64,000 nt of DNA, from contig NZ_JAERRH010000007.1 of assembly GCF_016741855.1 (NCBI RefSeq), positions 1-64,000 of the forward strand, written 5' to 3'. The notes below the pieces were generated by a model, which was given only the letters and a program-made list of their open reading frames with translations, did no database searches and had not been told where the DNA came from. Made by a program: the position numbers and the translations under genes. The stretch's first letter is position 1. Every line of letters starts with the position of its first letter. Source of the stretch: Streptomyces musisoli. Lineage in GTDB: Bacteria > Actinomycetota > Actinomycetes > Streptomycetales > Streptomycetaceae. Of the stretch, positions 51,136 through 59,864 are shown piece after piece.

Positions 51136-52014
51136 GTGATTGCCGACATCAGACTGCTCGGTCCGCTGCGGGCCCGGATCGGTGACGTGTCCGTGGTTCC
51201 GTCGGCGGCCAAGCCGCGTCAGCTGCTCGCACTGCTCGCGGTCCACGTCGGCCGCATCGTGACGATCGACTCCCTGCTCGCGGAGCTGTGGGAGGAGGAG
51301 CCGCCGCGCAGCGCCGCCACCACCCTGCAGACGTACGTCCTCCAGCTGCGCCGGAAGATCGCCGCCGCGGTCGGGGACGGCTCCGGCGTCTCGGCCAAGG
51401 AGCTGCTGGTCACCGAGCACGGCGGCTACCGCCTGGCGCTGCCCGCCGAGTCCGTGGACGTGCTGCGGGCGCGTGATCTGATCACCCGTGGGCAGCAGGC
51501 GCTGGCCGCGGGCGAGGACGCGAGCGGTTCGACGCTGCTCGGCGACGCCCTGCGGCTGTGGGACGGGCCGGCGCTGGTCGACGTCCCCGCCGGGCCGCGG
51601 CTGCGGATCGAGCGCATGAGCCTGGAGGAGAGCCGGCTCGGCGCGGTCGAGCTGCGCATCGGCGCCGACCTGCGGCTCGGCCGGCACCACCGGCTGCTCG
51701 GCGAACTCACCACGCTGACGGCCGAACAGCCGCTGCACGAGGCCCTGCACGCCCACTACATGGTGGCGCTGTACCGCGCGGGCCGGGCCGGCCAGGCACT
51801 GGAGGTGTTCCGCCGGCTGCGCGCCACGCTCATCGACGAACTGGGCCTGGAGCCCTCGCCGCGGGTGCAGCGTCTGCACCAGGCCGTGCTGGCCGCGCAC
51901 CCGGACCTCGACCCGGTCGCCGTCCCGGGCGGCGGCCTGCCGCGCGAGCGGGCCGGAGCCCTGGTCGGTCCCAGCTCCACGGCGAGTCGAGCCCCGCTCC
52001 AGTCCTGGTCGTGA
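51136..52014 (+). CDS. SARP-family pathway activator, first copy
   Basis: 292 aa from a GTG at 51136 with AGGGAGAGA upstream. N-terminal OmpR-like winged helix (IRLLGPLRARIGDVSVVPSA, QLLALLAVHVGRIVTIDSLL, AATTLQTYVLQLRRKI) and C-terminal bacterial transcriptional activation domain (HAHYMVALYRAGRAGQALEV, LIDELGLEPSPRVQRLHQAV). SARPs bind heptamer repeats near -35 regions and activate biosynthetic genes. It is followed by a second SARP on the same strand. Confidence 0.93.
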   Translation: MIADIRLLGPLRARIGDVSVVPSAAKPRQLLALLAVHVGRIVTIDSLLAELWEEEPPRSAATTLQTYVLQLRRKIAAAVGDGSGVSAKELLVTEHGGYRLALPAESVDVLRARDLITRGQQALAAGEDASGSTLLGDALRLWDGPALVDVPAGPRLRIERMSLEESRLGAVELRIGADLRLGRHHRLLGELTTLTAEQPLHEALHAHYMVALYRAGRAGQALEVFRRLRATLIDELGLEPSPRVQRLHQAVLAAHPDLDPVAVPGGGLPRERAGALVGPSSTASRAPLQSWS

Positions 52015-52082
52015 TGGTGCTGGGCCCGAGGGCCCGCTCCGGTGGACACCGGATCCCGGCCCGACCCCGAAGGAGAGACGAG

Positions 52083-52931
52083 ATGCTGGACATCGGCGTG
52101 CTGGGACCGTTCCAGGTCACCTGCCGGGGGGTTCCGGTGGCCCCCACCGCGGCCAAGCCGCGCAAGGTGCTGGCCCTGCTGGCCCTCAGCCCGGACCGCT
52201 TCGTGTCCGTGGACTCCCTGATGGAGGAGTTGTGGGAGGAGCGGCAGCCGCGCAGCGCCGCGACCACGCTCCAGACGTACATCCTGCACCTGCGCGGGCT
52301 GATCGCCGCCGCCCTCGCCGCCGGCCCCGAGGGCGCCGGGCCGGCGGGCGTCGACGCCAAGGGCGTCCTGGTCACCAAGCCGGGCGGCTATCTGCTGCAC
52401 ACCTACGGTGGCCGGGTCGACGTGCGCGACTACGAGGCACGGGCGGCGGCCGGCCACCGGGCGATGGGCGCGGACGACTTCGGCGCGGCGGCCGACGAGT
52501 TCCGTGCGGCACTGGCGCTGTGGCAGGGCCGGGCCCTGATCGACGTGCAGACCGGGCCGCGGCTGACGGCGGAGGCGCTGCACCTGGAGGAGTCGCGGCT
52601 CACCCTGCTCGGCCGCCGGATCGAGGCGGACCTCAGGCTCGGCCGGCACCACGAGGTGCTGGCCGAACTGGCCGGGCTGTGCACGGAGTACCCGCTGGAC
52701 GAGACGTTCCACGGGCAGTACATGGCCGCGCTGTGCCGGGCCGGCCGGCGCGGCCGGGCCCTGGAGATCTACAGCCGGCTGCGGCTGTCGATGAAGCGGG
52801 AGCTGGGCCTGGAGCCGTCCCCGGCGGTGGCCCGCCTCCAGCACACCATCCTCAGGGGCGGCCCCGGCATCGACTGGGAACCGGTCGCCGGCTCCTGGGC
52901 GGCGGGCCCCCAGCTCCTGCGGGCGGGCTGA
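52083..52931 (+). CDS. SARP-family pathway activator, second copy
   Basis: 282 aa from an ATG at 52083 with AAGGAGAGA upstream. It has the same two-domain architecture as its neighbour: winged helix (LDIGVLGPFQVTCRGVPVAP, ALLALSPDRFVSVDSLMEEL) and activation domain (GQYMAALCRAGRRGRALEIY, MKRELGLEPSPAVARLQHTI). The two probably arose by tandem duplication and may act on different promoters of the cluster. The nearest plus-strand operon starts at 53325. Confidence 0.93.
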   Translation: MLDIGVLGPFQVTCRGVPVAPTAAKPRKVLALLALSPDRFVSVDSLMEELWEERQPRSAATTLQTYILHLRGLIAAALAAGPEGAGPAGVDAKGVLVTKPGGYLLHTYGGRVDVRDYEARAAAGHRAMGADDFGAAADEFRAALALWQGRALIDVQTGPRLTAEALHLEESRLTLLGRRIEADLRLGRHHEVLAELAGLCTEYPLDETFHGQYMAALCRAGRRGRALEIYSRLRLSMKRELGLEPSPAVARLQHTILRGGPGIDWEPVAGSWAAGPQLLRAG

Positions 52932-53324
52932 CACCGGGGCCCTGCCGGACCCACCCCGCCGGCTCCCCCCACCGGCCCCCGCCCGGCCCGCCGGGGCACC
53001 CCGCCGGCTCCCCCCCACCGGTCCCCGCCCGGCCCGCCGGGGCACCCCGCCGGCTCCCCCCCCACCGGTCCCCGCCCGGCCCGTCGAGGCACCCCGCCGG
53101 CTCCCCCCACCGAGGCACCCCTCCGGCCCCCCGCCCGGCCGCCGGGGCACCCCGTCGGCTCGTGCGGCCCTGGCCCGGGCCTGGCGTTCCCCCGGTGCTT
53201 GAGGGGGTTTCGACCGTCGGGCGGCACGGTTCCAGGGTCCGAATCGGGGCCGGGGCGCTACCGCCGCACCCGGTGCCCGCAGCCGTCTTTCGTCGAGAGC
53301 GGCCGTCGCGGTGAGGAGAGGTCC
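52932..53324. other. gap with a 45-47 bp tandem repeat
   Basis: Between 52961 and 53160 there are four degenerate copies of a unit starting GGCTCCCCCCACCGG and containing CCCGCCCGGCCCGCCGGGGC. It may be transcribed as part of the SARP/deoxysugar transition; no gene is supported. Confidence 0.7.
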
Positions 53325-54392
53325 ATGAAGGCCCTGGTGCTGTCGGGCGGCAAGGGAACCCGCCTGCGTCCATTCAGCTACTCGATGCCCAAGCAGCTGA
53401 TCCCGATCGCCAACAAACCGGTGCTGGAGCACATCCTGGGCAACCTGCGGGCGGTGGGGGTCGAGGAGACCGCCATCATCGTCGGCGACTGGGGGCCGGA
53501 GATCCGGGCGCTGCTCGGCGACGGCAGCCGCTACGGCATGCGGATCACCTATCTCCCCCAGGACGAGCCCCGGGGACTGGCGCACTGCGTCACCCTCGCC
53601 CGGGACTTCCTCGGCGACGACGACTTCGTCATGTACCTGGGCGACAACATGCTCCCGCAGGGCGTCTCGCACATCGCCGAGGAGTTCCGTGAGCGCCGCC
53701 CCGCGGCCCAGGTCGTCGTCCACAAGGTGCCCGATCCGCGCGCCTTCGGCGTGGCCGAGGTCGACGCCGACGGCAGGGTGACCCACCTGGTGGAGAAGCC
53801 CCAGCGGCCGGTCAGCGACCTGGCCCTGATCGGCGTCTACTTCTTCACACCCGCGATCCACGACGCCGTGGCCGCGATCCGGCCCAGCGCCCGCGGCGAG
53901 CTGGAGATCACCGACGCCATCGCCCTGCTCGTGGCGCAGGGCGAGGAGGTCAAGGCGTCGGAGTACGACGGCTACTGGCGCGACACGGGCCGCGTCGAGG
54001 ATGTGCTTGAGTGCAACCGCGAACTGCTCGACACGCTCGTGCCACGCGTCGCGGGCGAGGTCGACGCGGCCAGCGAACTGGTGGGCCAGGTGGTGGTGGA
54101 GCCCGGCGCCCGCGTGGTGCGCTCCCGCATCCACGGCCCGGTCGTCGTCGGCGCCGGCACGGTGGTCGAGGACAGCTGGGTCGGCCCGCACACCGCCATC
54201 GGCCGCGACTGCGTCCTCAGCGACGCCCGGCTCGACTACTCCATCGCCCTGGACGGTGCCACCGTGCGGCATGTGCACGGCATCCACGGCTCCCTGATCG
54301 GCCGGGCCGCGGTGGTCCGGTGCGACGACACCGGCCCCGGCCGGCACCGCCTGGTGGTCGGTGACCACACGACCGTCGAGGTGGCCGCGTGA
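53325..54392 (+). CDS. glucose-1-phosphate thymidylyltransferase, long form (StrD type)
   Basis: 355 aa from an ATG at 53325 after GAGGAGAGG. The nucleotidyltransferase start MKALVLSGGKGTRLRPFSYS and GDNMLP, LVEKPQRPVSDLALIGVYFF and GYWRDTGRVEDVLECN motifs are present. A C-terminal left-handed beta-helix-type region (VVVEPGARVVRSRIHGPVVV, DSWVGPHTAIGRDC) gives the long-form length. It makes dTDP-glucose from glucose-1-phosphate and dTTP, the first step of deoxysugar formation. It overlaps the next gene by GTGA. Confidence 0.93.
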   Translation: MKALVLSGGKGTRLRPFSYSMPKQLIPIANKPVLEHILGNLRAVGVEETAIIVGDWGPEIRALLGDGSRYGMRITYLPQDEPRGLAHCVTLARDFLGDDDFVMYLGDNMLPQGVSHIAEEFRERRPAAQVVVHKVPDPRAFGVAEVDADGRVTHLVEKPQRPVSDLALIGVYFFTPAIHDAVAAIRPSARGELEITDAIALLVAQGEEVKASEYDGYWRDTGRVEDVLECNRELLDTLVPRVAGEVDAASELVGQVVVEPGARVVRSRIHGPVVVGAGTVVEDSWVGPHTAIGRDCVLSDARLDYSIALDGATVRHVHGIHGSLIGRAAVVRCDDTGPGRHRLVVGDHTTVEVAA

Positions 54393-55588
54393 GACCGGTG
54401 GACCCGGGCGGCGCGGCCGCCCGGCCCGTGCGGATCGGCGTGCTCGGGGCCGCGGAGATCGCCCGGCGGCGGATGCTGCCCGCGTTCGCCGCCGAGCCCG
54501 GGGTGGAGGTCGCCGCGATCGCCAGCCGGAAGCCGGAACGGGCCGCCGCGCTGACCGGACGGTTCGGCGGTGAGCCGGTCGAGGGGTACGCCGCGCTGCT
54601 GGAGCGCGACGACGTCGACGCCGTGTACGTGCCGCTGCCCGCGGCCCTGCACGCCGAGTGGGTCGAGCGGGCGCTGCTGGCCGGCAAGCACGTGCTGGCC
54701 GAGAAGCCGCTCACCGTCGACGCCGCGCGCACCCGGGCGCTGCTGGCGCTGGCCCGGGCGCGGCATCTGGTGCTGCGGGAGAACGTGATGTTCGACCACC
54801 ACTCCCAGCACGCCGCCGTACGCCGGCTGCTCGACGAGGGCGCAGTCGGCCGGCCCCGGGCCTTCCACGCCGCCTTCACCATCCCCGAACTGCCGCCGGA
54901 CGACATCCGGTTCAGCGCCGGCCTCGGCGGTGGCGCGCTGCTGGACGTCGGTCTGTACCCGGTGCGCGCGGCCCTGCACGTGCTCGGCCCCGGACTGCGG
55001 GTCGCCGGCGCGGTGCTGGACCGTCCGCCGGGGCACGAGGTGGAGACGTCCGGGGCGGTGCTGCTGCGCGGCCCGGACGGGGTCACGGCCCAGCTCACCT
55101 TCGGCATCGGCTTCGGCTACCGCTCCTCGTACGAGATCTCCGGCACCACGGGCCGGCTGTGCGTCGACCGCGCCTTCACCCCGCCGGCCGACCACCGTCC
55201 CGTCCTGACGCTGGAGCGGGCCGGCGGCACCGAGCGGATCACCCTGGACGCCGACGACCAAGTGGCCAACACCGTACGGAAGTTCGCGCGAGCGGTGCGA
55301 GAGGGCGAGGGGCCCGCGGGGCCTGACCGGCGGGCGACGCTGCGGCAGGCGCTGCTGCTCGACGCGATCCGCCGGGCCGGGCGGGGCGAGGCCGCGGGGC
55401 AGTCCGGGCCGGGCGGCGGGCCCGCGCGCGCCGGGGACGGAGCAGCGGCGCGCCCCGGGGACCGCGTACCGGCGCGGTCCGGGGCCCGGGACGTACCGGT
55501 TCTCGAGTCCGTGTCGAGGGGCCGAGCCGACCATGACTTGGCAGTCGAGGGCGAAACAAGTGCCACAGGGAGGGGATGGAAGCAGTGA
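54389..55588 (+). CDS. Gfo/Idh/MocA oxidoreductase, probable NDP-hexose 3-ketoreductase
   Basis: 399 aa from a GTG at 54389 overlapping the thymidylyltransferase stop. Rossmann start RIGVLGAAEIARRRMLPAFA; conserved EKPL (residues about 98-101); C-terminal substrate domain with GGGALLDVGLYPVRA and GYRSSYEISGTTGRL. In deoxysugar clusters this family reduces 3-keto-2,6-dideoxy sugars made by a 2,3-dehydratase (not in this window). The last 50 residues are a low-complexity extension. Confidence 0.82.
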   Translation: MRPVDPGGAAARPVRIGVLGAAEIARRRMLPAFAAEPGVEVAAIASRKPERAAALTGRFGGEPVEGYAALLERDDVDAVYVPLPAALHAEWVERALLAGKHVLAEKPLTVDAARTRALLALARARHLVLRENVMFDHHSQHAAVRRLLDEGAVGRPRAFHAAFTIPELPPDDIRFSAGLGGGALLDVGLYPVRAALHVLGPGLRVAGAVLDRPPGHEVETSGAVLLRGPDGVTAQLTFGIGFGYRSSYEISGTTGRLCVDRAFTPPADHRPVLTLERAGGTERITLDADDQVANTVRKFARAVREGEGPAGPDRRATLRQALLLDAIRRAGRGEAAGQSGPGGGPARAGDGAAARPGDRVPARSGARDVPVLESVSRGRADHDLAVEGETSATGRGWKQ

Positions 55589-55646
55589 CTTCCACAGCGA
55601 GCAGGACAGCTCCGGCCCGGCCGGAGACGAGCAGGGCGGTCCGGCC

Positions 55647-56915
55647 ATGACCCGACGCGTGGCCATCACGGGACTCGGTGTCGTCGCCCCCGGCGGGATC
55701 GGGGTCAAGGCCTACTGGGAGATGCTCACCGCCGGGCGCTCCGCGACCCGCATCATCACCCACTTCGACGCCTCGCCGTTCCGGTCGCGGGTCGCCGCCG
55801 AGTGCGACTTCGACCCGGAGGCGGCGGGCCTGTCCCCGCAGGAGATCCGGCGCATGGACCGCGCCGCGCAGTTCGCGGTGGTCAGCGCCCGCGAGGCGCT
55901 CGCCGACAGCGGGATCGAGGCCGACACCTACGAGCCCACCCGCATCGGCGCCACCCTCGGCAACGCGGTCGGCTGCACCACCAGCCTGGAACGCGAGTAC
56001 GTGGTGGTCAGCGACGGCGGCCGGAAGTGGAACGTCGACCACGAGTACGCCGTGCCGGACCTCTACCGGCACTTCGTGCCCAGCTCCATGGTCGGGGAAC
56101 TGGCCTGGACGGCCGGCGCCGAGGGCCCGGCCGCGATGGTGTCCACCGGCTGCACCTCCGGGCTCGACGCGCTCGGCCACGCCGCCGAACTCATCCGTGA
56201 GGGCTCCGCCGACATGGTGATCACCGGTGCCACCGAGGCGCCCATCTCCCCGATCACCTCCGCGTGCTTCGACGCCATCCACGCCACCACCCCGCGCAAC
56301 GACGACCCCGAGCACGCCTCCCGCCCGTTCGACCGGACGCGCAACGGCCTGGTCCTCGGCGAGGGCGCGGCCACGCTGATCCTGGAGGACCTGGAGCACG
56401 CCCGGCGCCGCGGCGCCCACGTCTACGCGGAGATCGCCGGGTTCGCCTCCCGCTGCAACGCCCACCACATGACCGGGCTCAAGCCGGACGGCCGCGAGAT
56501 GGCCGAGGCCATCGACGTGGCGCTGGCCCAGGCCCGGATCGACCCGTCGGCCGTGGACTACGTCAACGCCCACGGCTCCAGCACCAAGATGAACGACCGG
56601 CACGAGACGGCGGCCTTCAAGCGCAGCCTCGGCCACCACGCGTACAGCACCCCCGTCAGCTCCATCAAGTCCATGATCGGGCACTCGCTGGGCGCGATCG
56701 GCGGTCTGGAGGCCGCCGCCTGCGCCCTGGCCATCGAGCACGGCGTGCTGCCTCCGACGGCGAACCTCACCGAGCCGGACCCGGAGTGCGATCTCGACTA
56801 CATCCCGCTGCACGCCCGCGAGCGGCGCACGGATGTCGTCCTCAGCGTGGGCAGCGGCTTCGGCGGCTTCCAGACCGCGCTGGTGCTGGCCCGACCCGAA
56901 AGGAGCAGCCGGTGA
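55647..56915 (+). CDS. type II PKS ketosynthase alpha (KS-alpha)
   Basis: 422 aa from an ATG at 55647; an upstream in-frame extension to 55533 is possible but lacks family support. The active-site Cys is in VSTGCTSGLDAL; the His residues are in VNAHGSSTKMNDRHETAAFK and KSMIGHSLGAIGGLEAAACA. The sequence TPRNDDPEHASRPFDRTRNG is typical of aromatic type II KS-alpha. It extends the poly-beta-keto chain with the chain length factor and ACP. The stop overlaps the next gene as GTGA. Confidence 0.96.
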   Translation: MTRRVAITGLGVVAPGGIGVKAYWEMLTAGRSATRIITHFDASPFRSRVAAECDFDPEAAGLSPQEIRRMDRAAQFAVVSAREALADSGIEADTYEPTRIGATLGNAVGCTTSLEREYVVVSDGGRKWNVDHEYAVPDLYRHFVPSSMVGELAWTAGAEGPAAMVSTGCTSGLDALGHAAELIREGSADMVITGATEAPISPITSACFDAIHATTPRNDDPEHASRPFDRTRNGLVLGEGAATLILEDLEHARRRGAHVYAEIAGFASRCNAHHMTGLKPDGREMAEAIDVALAQARIDPSAVDYVNAHGSSTKMNDRHETAAFKRSLGHHAYSTPVSSIKSMIGHSLGAIGGLEAAACALAIEHGVLPPTANLTEPDPECDLDYIPLHARERRTDVVLSVGSGFGGFQTALVLARPERSSR

Positions 56916-58129
56916 CGGCGCAAGCGGTGGTGACCGGCCTCGGGGTCGTCGCGCCCAACGGCCTGGGCACCGAGGAGTACTGGGCGGCGACCCTGGCCGG
57001 CACGAGCGGCCTCGGCCCGGTCACCCGGTTCGACGCCGGCTCGTACCCGAGCAGGATCGCCGGCGAGGTACCGGACTTCGTGCCCGAGGAGCACATCCCG
57101 AGCCGGCTGCTGCCGCAGACCGACCACATGACCCGGCTGGCCCTGGCGGCCGCCGACTGGGCCGTCGAGGACGCCGCCGTCGACCCGGCGGCGCTCGACG
57201 AGTACGGCATGGGCGTGGTCACCGCGGCCTCCGGCGGCGGGGTGGAGTACGGGCAGCGCGAGCTCCAGCAGCTGTGGAGCCGCGGCAAGGAGTACGTCAG
57301 CGCGTACCAGTCCTTCGCCTGGTTCTACGCCGTCAACACCGGCCAGATCTCCATCCGGCACAAGATGCGCGGGCCGAGCGGTGTGCTCGTCACCGAGCAG
57401 GCCGGCGGTCTGGACACGCTCGGCCACGCCCGCCGGCACGTCCGCCACGGCATCCCGCTCGTGGTGTCGGGCGGCGTGGACGGCGCGCTGTGCCCGTGGG
57501 GCTGGGTGGCGCAGATCTCCACCGGCCGGCTGAGCACCGCCGACGACCCCGACCGCGCCTACCTGCCCTTCACCGACCAGGCGAGCGGGTACGTACCGGG
57601 CGAGGGCGGCGCCGTCCTGCTCGTGGAGGACGCCGAGGCCGCCAAGGCCCGGGGCGCCGAGCGGATCTACGGGGAGATCGCCGGCTACGCGGCGACCTTC
57701 GACCCGCGCCCCGGATCCGGCCGCCCGCCGGGCCTGCGCCGGGCCGTCGAGGAAGCCCTGGCCGACGCCCGGGTGACCGCCGCCGAGGTGGACGTGGTCT
57801 TCGCCGACGCCGCCGGCGTACCGGAACTGGACCGCGCCGAGGCCGACGCGCTGACCGAGGTGTTCGGCCCGTACGGCGTGCCGGTCACGGCACCCAAGAC
57901 CATGACCGGCCGGCTCTTCGGCGGCGGCGCCTCCCTGGACGTGGCGACGGCGCTGCTGTCCCTGCGGGACGGGGTCGTCCCGCCGACCGCCAACGTCACC
58001 GCCCCCGCCGACGGCTGCGCGCTCGACCTGGTCACCGGCTCCGCCCGCGAGGCCCCGCTGCGCACGGCGCTCGTCCTGGCCCGTGGATACGGCGGCTTCA
58101 ACGCGGCCATGGTCGTGCGCCGCGTCTGA
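56912..58129 (+). CDS. type II PKS chain length factor (KS-beta)
   Basis: 405 aa from a GTG at 56912 coupled to KS-alpha. It is KS-like, but the active-site Cys is Gln (VLVTEQAGGLDTLGHA), the hallmark of KS-beta. Also YSAFNA-type tail GYGGFNAAMVVRRV and VSGGVDGALCPWGWV. It forms the heterodimer with KS-alpha and sets chain length, which cannot be read reliably from sequence alone here. Confidence 0.95.
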   Translation: MTAQAVVTGLGVVAPNGLGTEEYWAATLAGTSGLGPVTRFDAGSYPSRIAGEVPDFVPEEHIPSRLLPQTDHMTRLALAAADWAVEDAAVDPAALDEYGMGVVTAASGGGVEYGQRELQQLWSRGKEYVSAYQSFAWFYAVNTGQISIRHKMRGPSGVLVTEQAGGLDTLGHARRHVRHGIPLVVSGGVDGALCPWGWVAQISTGRLSTADDPDRAYLPFTDQASGYVPGEGGAVLLVEDAEAAKARGAERIYGEIAGYAATFDPRPGSGRPPGLRRAVEEALADARVTAAEVDVVFADAAGVPELDRAEADALTEVFGPYGVPVTAPKTMTGRLFGGGASLDVATALLSLRDGVVPPTANVTAPADGCALDLVTGSAREAPLRTALVLARGYGGFNAAMVVRRV

Positions 58130-58230
58130 CCCGCCCCGCGCGGCCGGGGCAGCCCGCCGCGCCACGCCCGCCCATCAGGGACGGCGGCGCACGGCCGCCC
58201 GTCCCGGTCATCCGAGAGGAACAACCACCC

Positions 58231-58506
58231 ATGTCCGTTCACACCCTGATCGACCTTCCGGAACTGACCCGTCTGCTGCGCGAGTGCGCCGGTGAGGAGG
58301 AGGGCGTCGACCTGGACGGCGACGTCCTCGACACCGTCTTCATGGAACTCGGCTACGACTCCCTGGCCCTGCTCCAGGTCGTCGGCATCATCCAGCGCGA
58401 CCACGGCATCGAACTCGACGAGGACGCCGTCGCCGAGGCCGAGACCCCCCGCGCGCTGCTCGACGTCGTCAACTCCGCCGCCCGGGCCGAGCGGATCGCC
58501 GCCTGA
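58231..58506 (+). CDS. type II PKS acyl carrier protein
   Basis: 91 aa from an ATG at 58231 after GAGAGGAAC. The phosphopantetheine serine is in FMELGYDSLALLQVVGIIQR, followed by HGIELDEDAVAEAETPRALL typical of aromatic PKS ACPs. It carries malonyl extender units and the growing polyketide. The activating PPTase is probably the one at 43364. Confidence 0.96.
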   Translation: MSVHTLIDLPELTRLLRECAGEEEGVDLDGDVLDTVFMELGYDSLALLQVVGIIQRDHGIELDEDAVAEAETPRALLDVVNSAARAERIAA

Positions 58507-58711
58507 ACCACCCGGACCACCCGGACCCCGGGCCACCCGGACCACCCGGACCACCCCACCCGGCCGTGTCCCCCGACGGCCACCGCGCGGCCGCCCCGCT
58601 CCCCCCGCGGGGCGGCCGCCGTCTGCTTCCCGGACCGCCGCACCCGACCGGTCCGGCCCCGCCTTCGGTGAACGGCCCCTGCCGGGCCGCCGAACTACCA
58701 GGAGAGGGACC
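58507..58711. other. gap with CCACCCGGA repeats and a strong hairpin
   Basis: Five to six 9-bp CCACCCGGA-type units (58507-58565) then the hairpin at 58587-58619. The gap separates the minimal PKS from the acyltransferase gene. Confidence 0.6.
58587..58619 (+). terminator. 12-bp stem hairpin after the ACP gene
   Basis: GCGGCCGCCCCG (58587-58598) pairs exactly with CGGGGCGGCCGC (58608-58619) around a nine-base C-rich loop. It could terminate or reduce transcription after the abundant minimal PKS message, or stabilise its 3' end. Confidence 0.6.
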
Positions 58712-59782
58712 ATGAGCGCAGTCGACACCCGTGCGCGCCCGCCGCACGACCGCCGGCCGGACGACGACACGGGCGGCCCCGAACGGATCGCCCTGCTGCT
58801 GCCCGGCCAGGGCGCCCAGCGCCCGGCCATGGCCCACGGGCTCTACGGCACGGAACCCGCGTTCACCGAGGCGGTCGACGAGGTCCTCGCGCTGCTCGGC
58901 GCGGAGGGCGACCGCATCCGCGCCGACTGGGCCGCCGACACGCCCGCCGTGCCGCTCGACCACGTCTCGCGCGCCCAGCCGCTGCTGTTCGCCGTGGACT
59001 ACGCGCTGGGCCGGACACTGCTGGCCCGGGGCCTCGGGCCGGCCGCCCTGCTCGGGCACAGCGCGGGCGAGACGGCCGCGGCCGTGCTGGCCGGGGTGCT
59101 GGACCTCGACGACGCCGTGCGGCTGCTCGCCGAGCGGATCCGGCTGCTCGCCGAGGCACCGCCCGGCGGCATGCTCGCCGTCGCCGCCAACCCCGGGCAG
59201 GTCGCGCACCGGCTCACCGACCAGGTCGTCATCGGCGCCGTCAACTCCCCGAACCAGCTGCTGCTCGCCGGCCCGGAACCCGACCTCGGCACGGTCGCCG
59301 AACTGCTGCGGGCCGACGGGCTGACCTGTGCGCGGGCCAAGGCCACCACGGGCTTCCACAGCCCCTCGGTCAGGGCGGCCTGCGCCGCGCAGATCCCGTC
59401 CTTCCGTGCGGTGACGCTGCGCCCGCCGCGCATCCCGATCGTCTCCGGCTACACGGCCCGGCCGCTGACCGACGCCGAGGCCACCGACCCCGTCTTCTGG
59501 GCCATGCAGCCCGCCGAGCCGGTGCTGTTCGGGGCCGCGCTCGACCGGCTGCTCGCGGACGGGCCGTACCACCTGGTGGAGGCCGGCCCGGGGCAGAGCC
59601 TGTCGGCGCTGGCCCGCCGCCACCCGGGCGTCACCCGCGGCGGCAGCCGCGTCACCCCGCTGCTGGCCGCGCGCCCGCGCGGACCGGAGGACGACCGGGC
59701 CGCGCTGCGCACCGCCGTGGAGCGGCTCGCCCCGGCGGCCGGGTCCACGCGGGATCGATCCCGTTTCGAGGCGCGGGCATGA
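58712..59782 (+). CDS. acyltransferase / malonyl-CoA:ACP transacylase-like
   Basis: 356 aa from an ATG at 58712 after AGGAGAGGG. The nucleophile motif LLGHSAGETAAAVLAG and the catalytic His in TTGFHSPSVRAAC are present, with LLPGQGAQRPAMA at the start. Most type II PKS clusters rely on the fatty-acid malonyl transferase, so a cluster-encoded AT is uncommon and is usually tied to a non-acetate starter unit. Together with the ACAD-like pair this suggests a special starter (inference). Confidence 0.92.
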   Translation: MSAVDTRARPPHDRRPDDDTGGPERIALLLPGQGAQRPAMAHGLYGTEPAFTEAVDEVLALLGAEGDRIRADWAADTPAVPLDHVSRAQPLLFAVDYALGRTLLARGLGPAALLGHSAGETAAAVLAGVLDLDDAVRLLAERIRLLAEAPPGGMLAVAANPGQVAHRLTDQVVIGAVNSPNQLLLAGPEPDLGTVAELLRADGLTCARAKATTGFHSPSVRAACAAQIPSFRAVTLRPPRIPIVSGYTARPLTDAEATDPVFWAMQPAEPVLFGAALDRLLADGPYHLVEAGPGQSLSALARRHPGVTRGGSRVTPLLAARPRGPEDDRAALRTAVERLAPAAGSTRDRSRFEARA

Positions 59783-59864
59783 CGCTCGGCTCGGCCTCGT
59801 GCCGCCGAGGTCCGCTGAGCGTCACCGAGCAACTCTGCCGAGCAAGGCCGAGGAAGGAGAGACC

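Noticed and set aside
53199..53324. N-terminal extension of the thymidylyltransferase
   Set aside because: MKALVLSGG is the conserved family start, with a good ribosome site; the upstream residues derive from repeat-rich DNA.
58507..58565. Possible CRISPR-like array of CCACCCGGA units
   Set aside because: Units are only 9 bp, directly adjacent and without spacers; an ordinary simple repeat.
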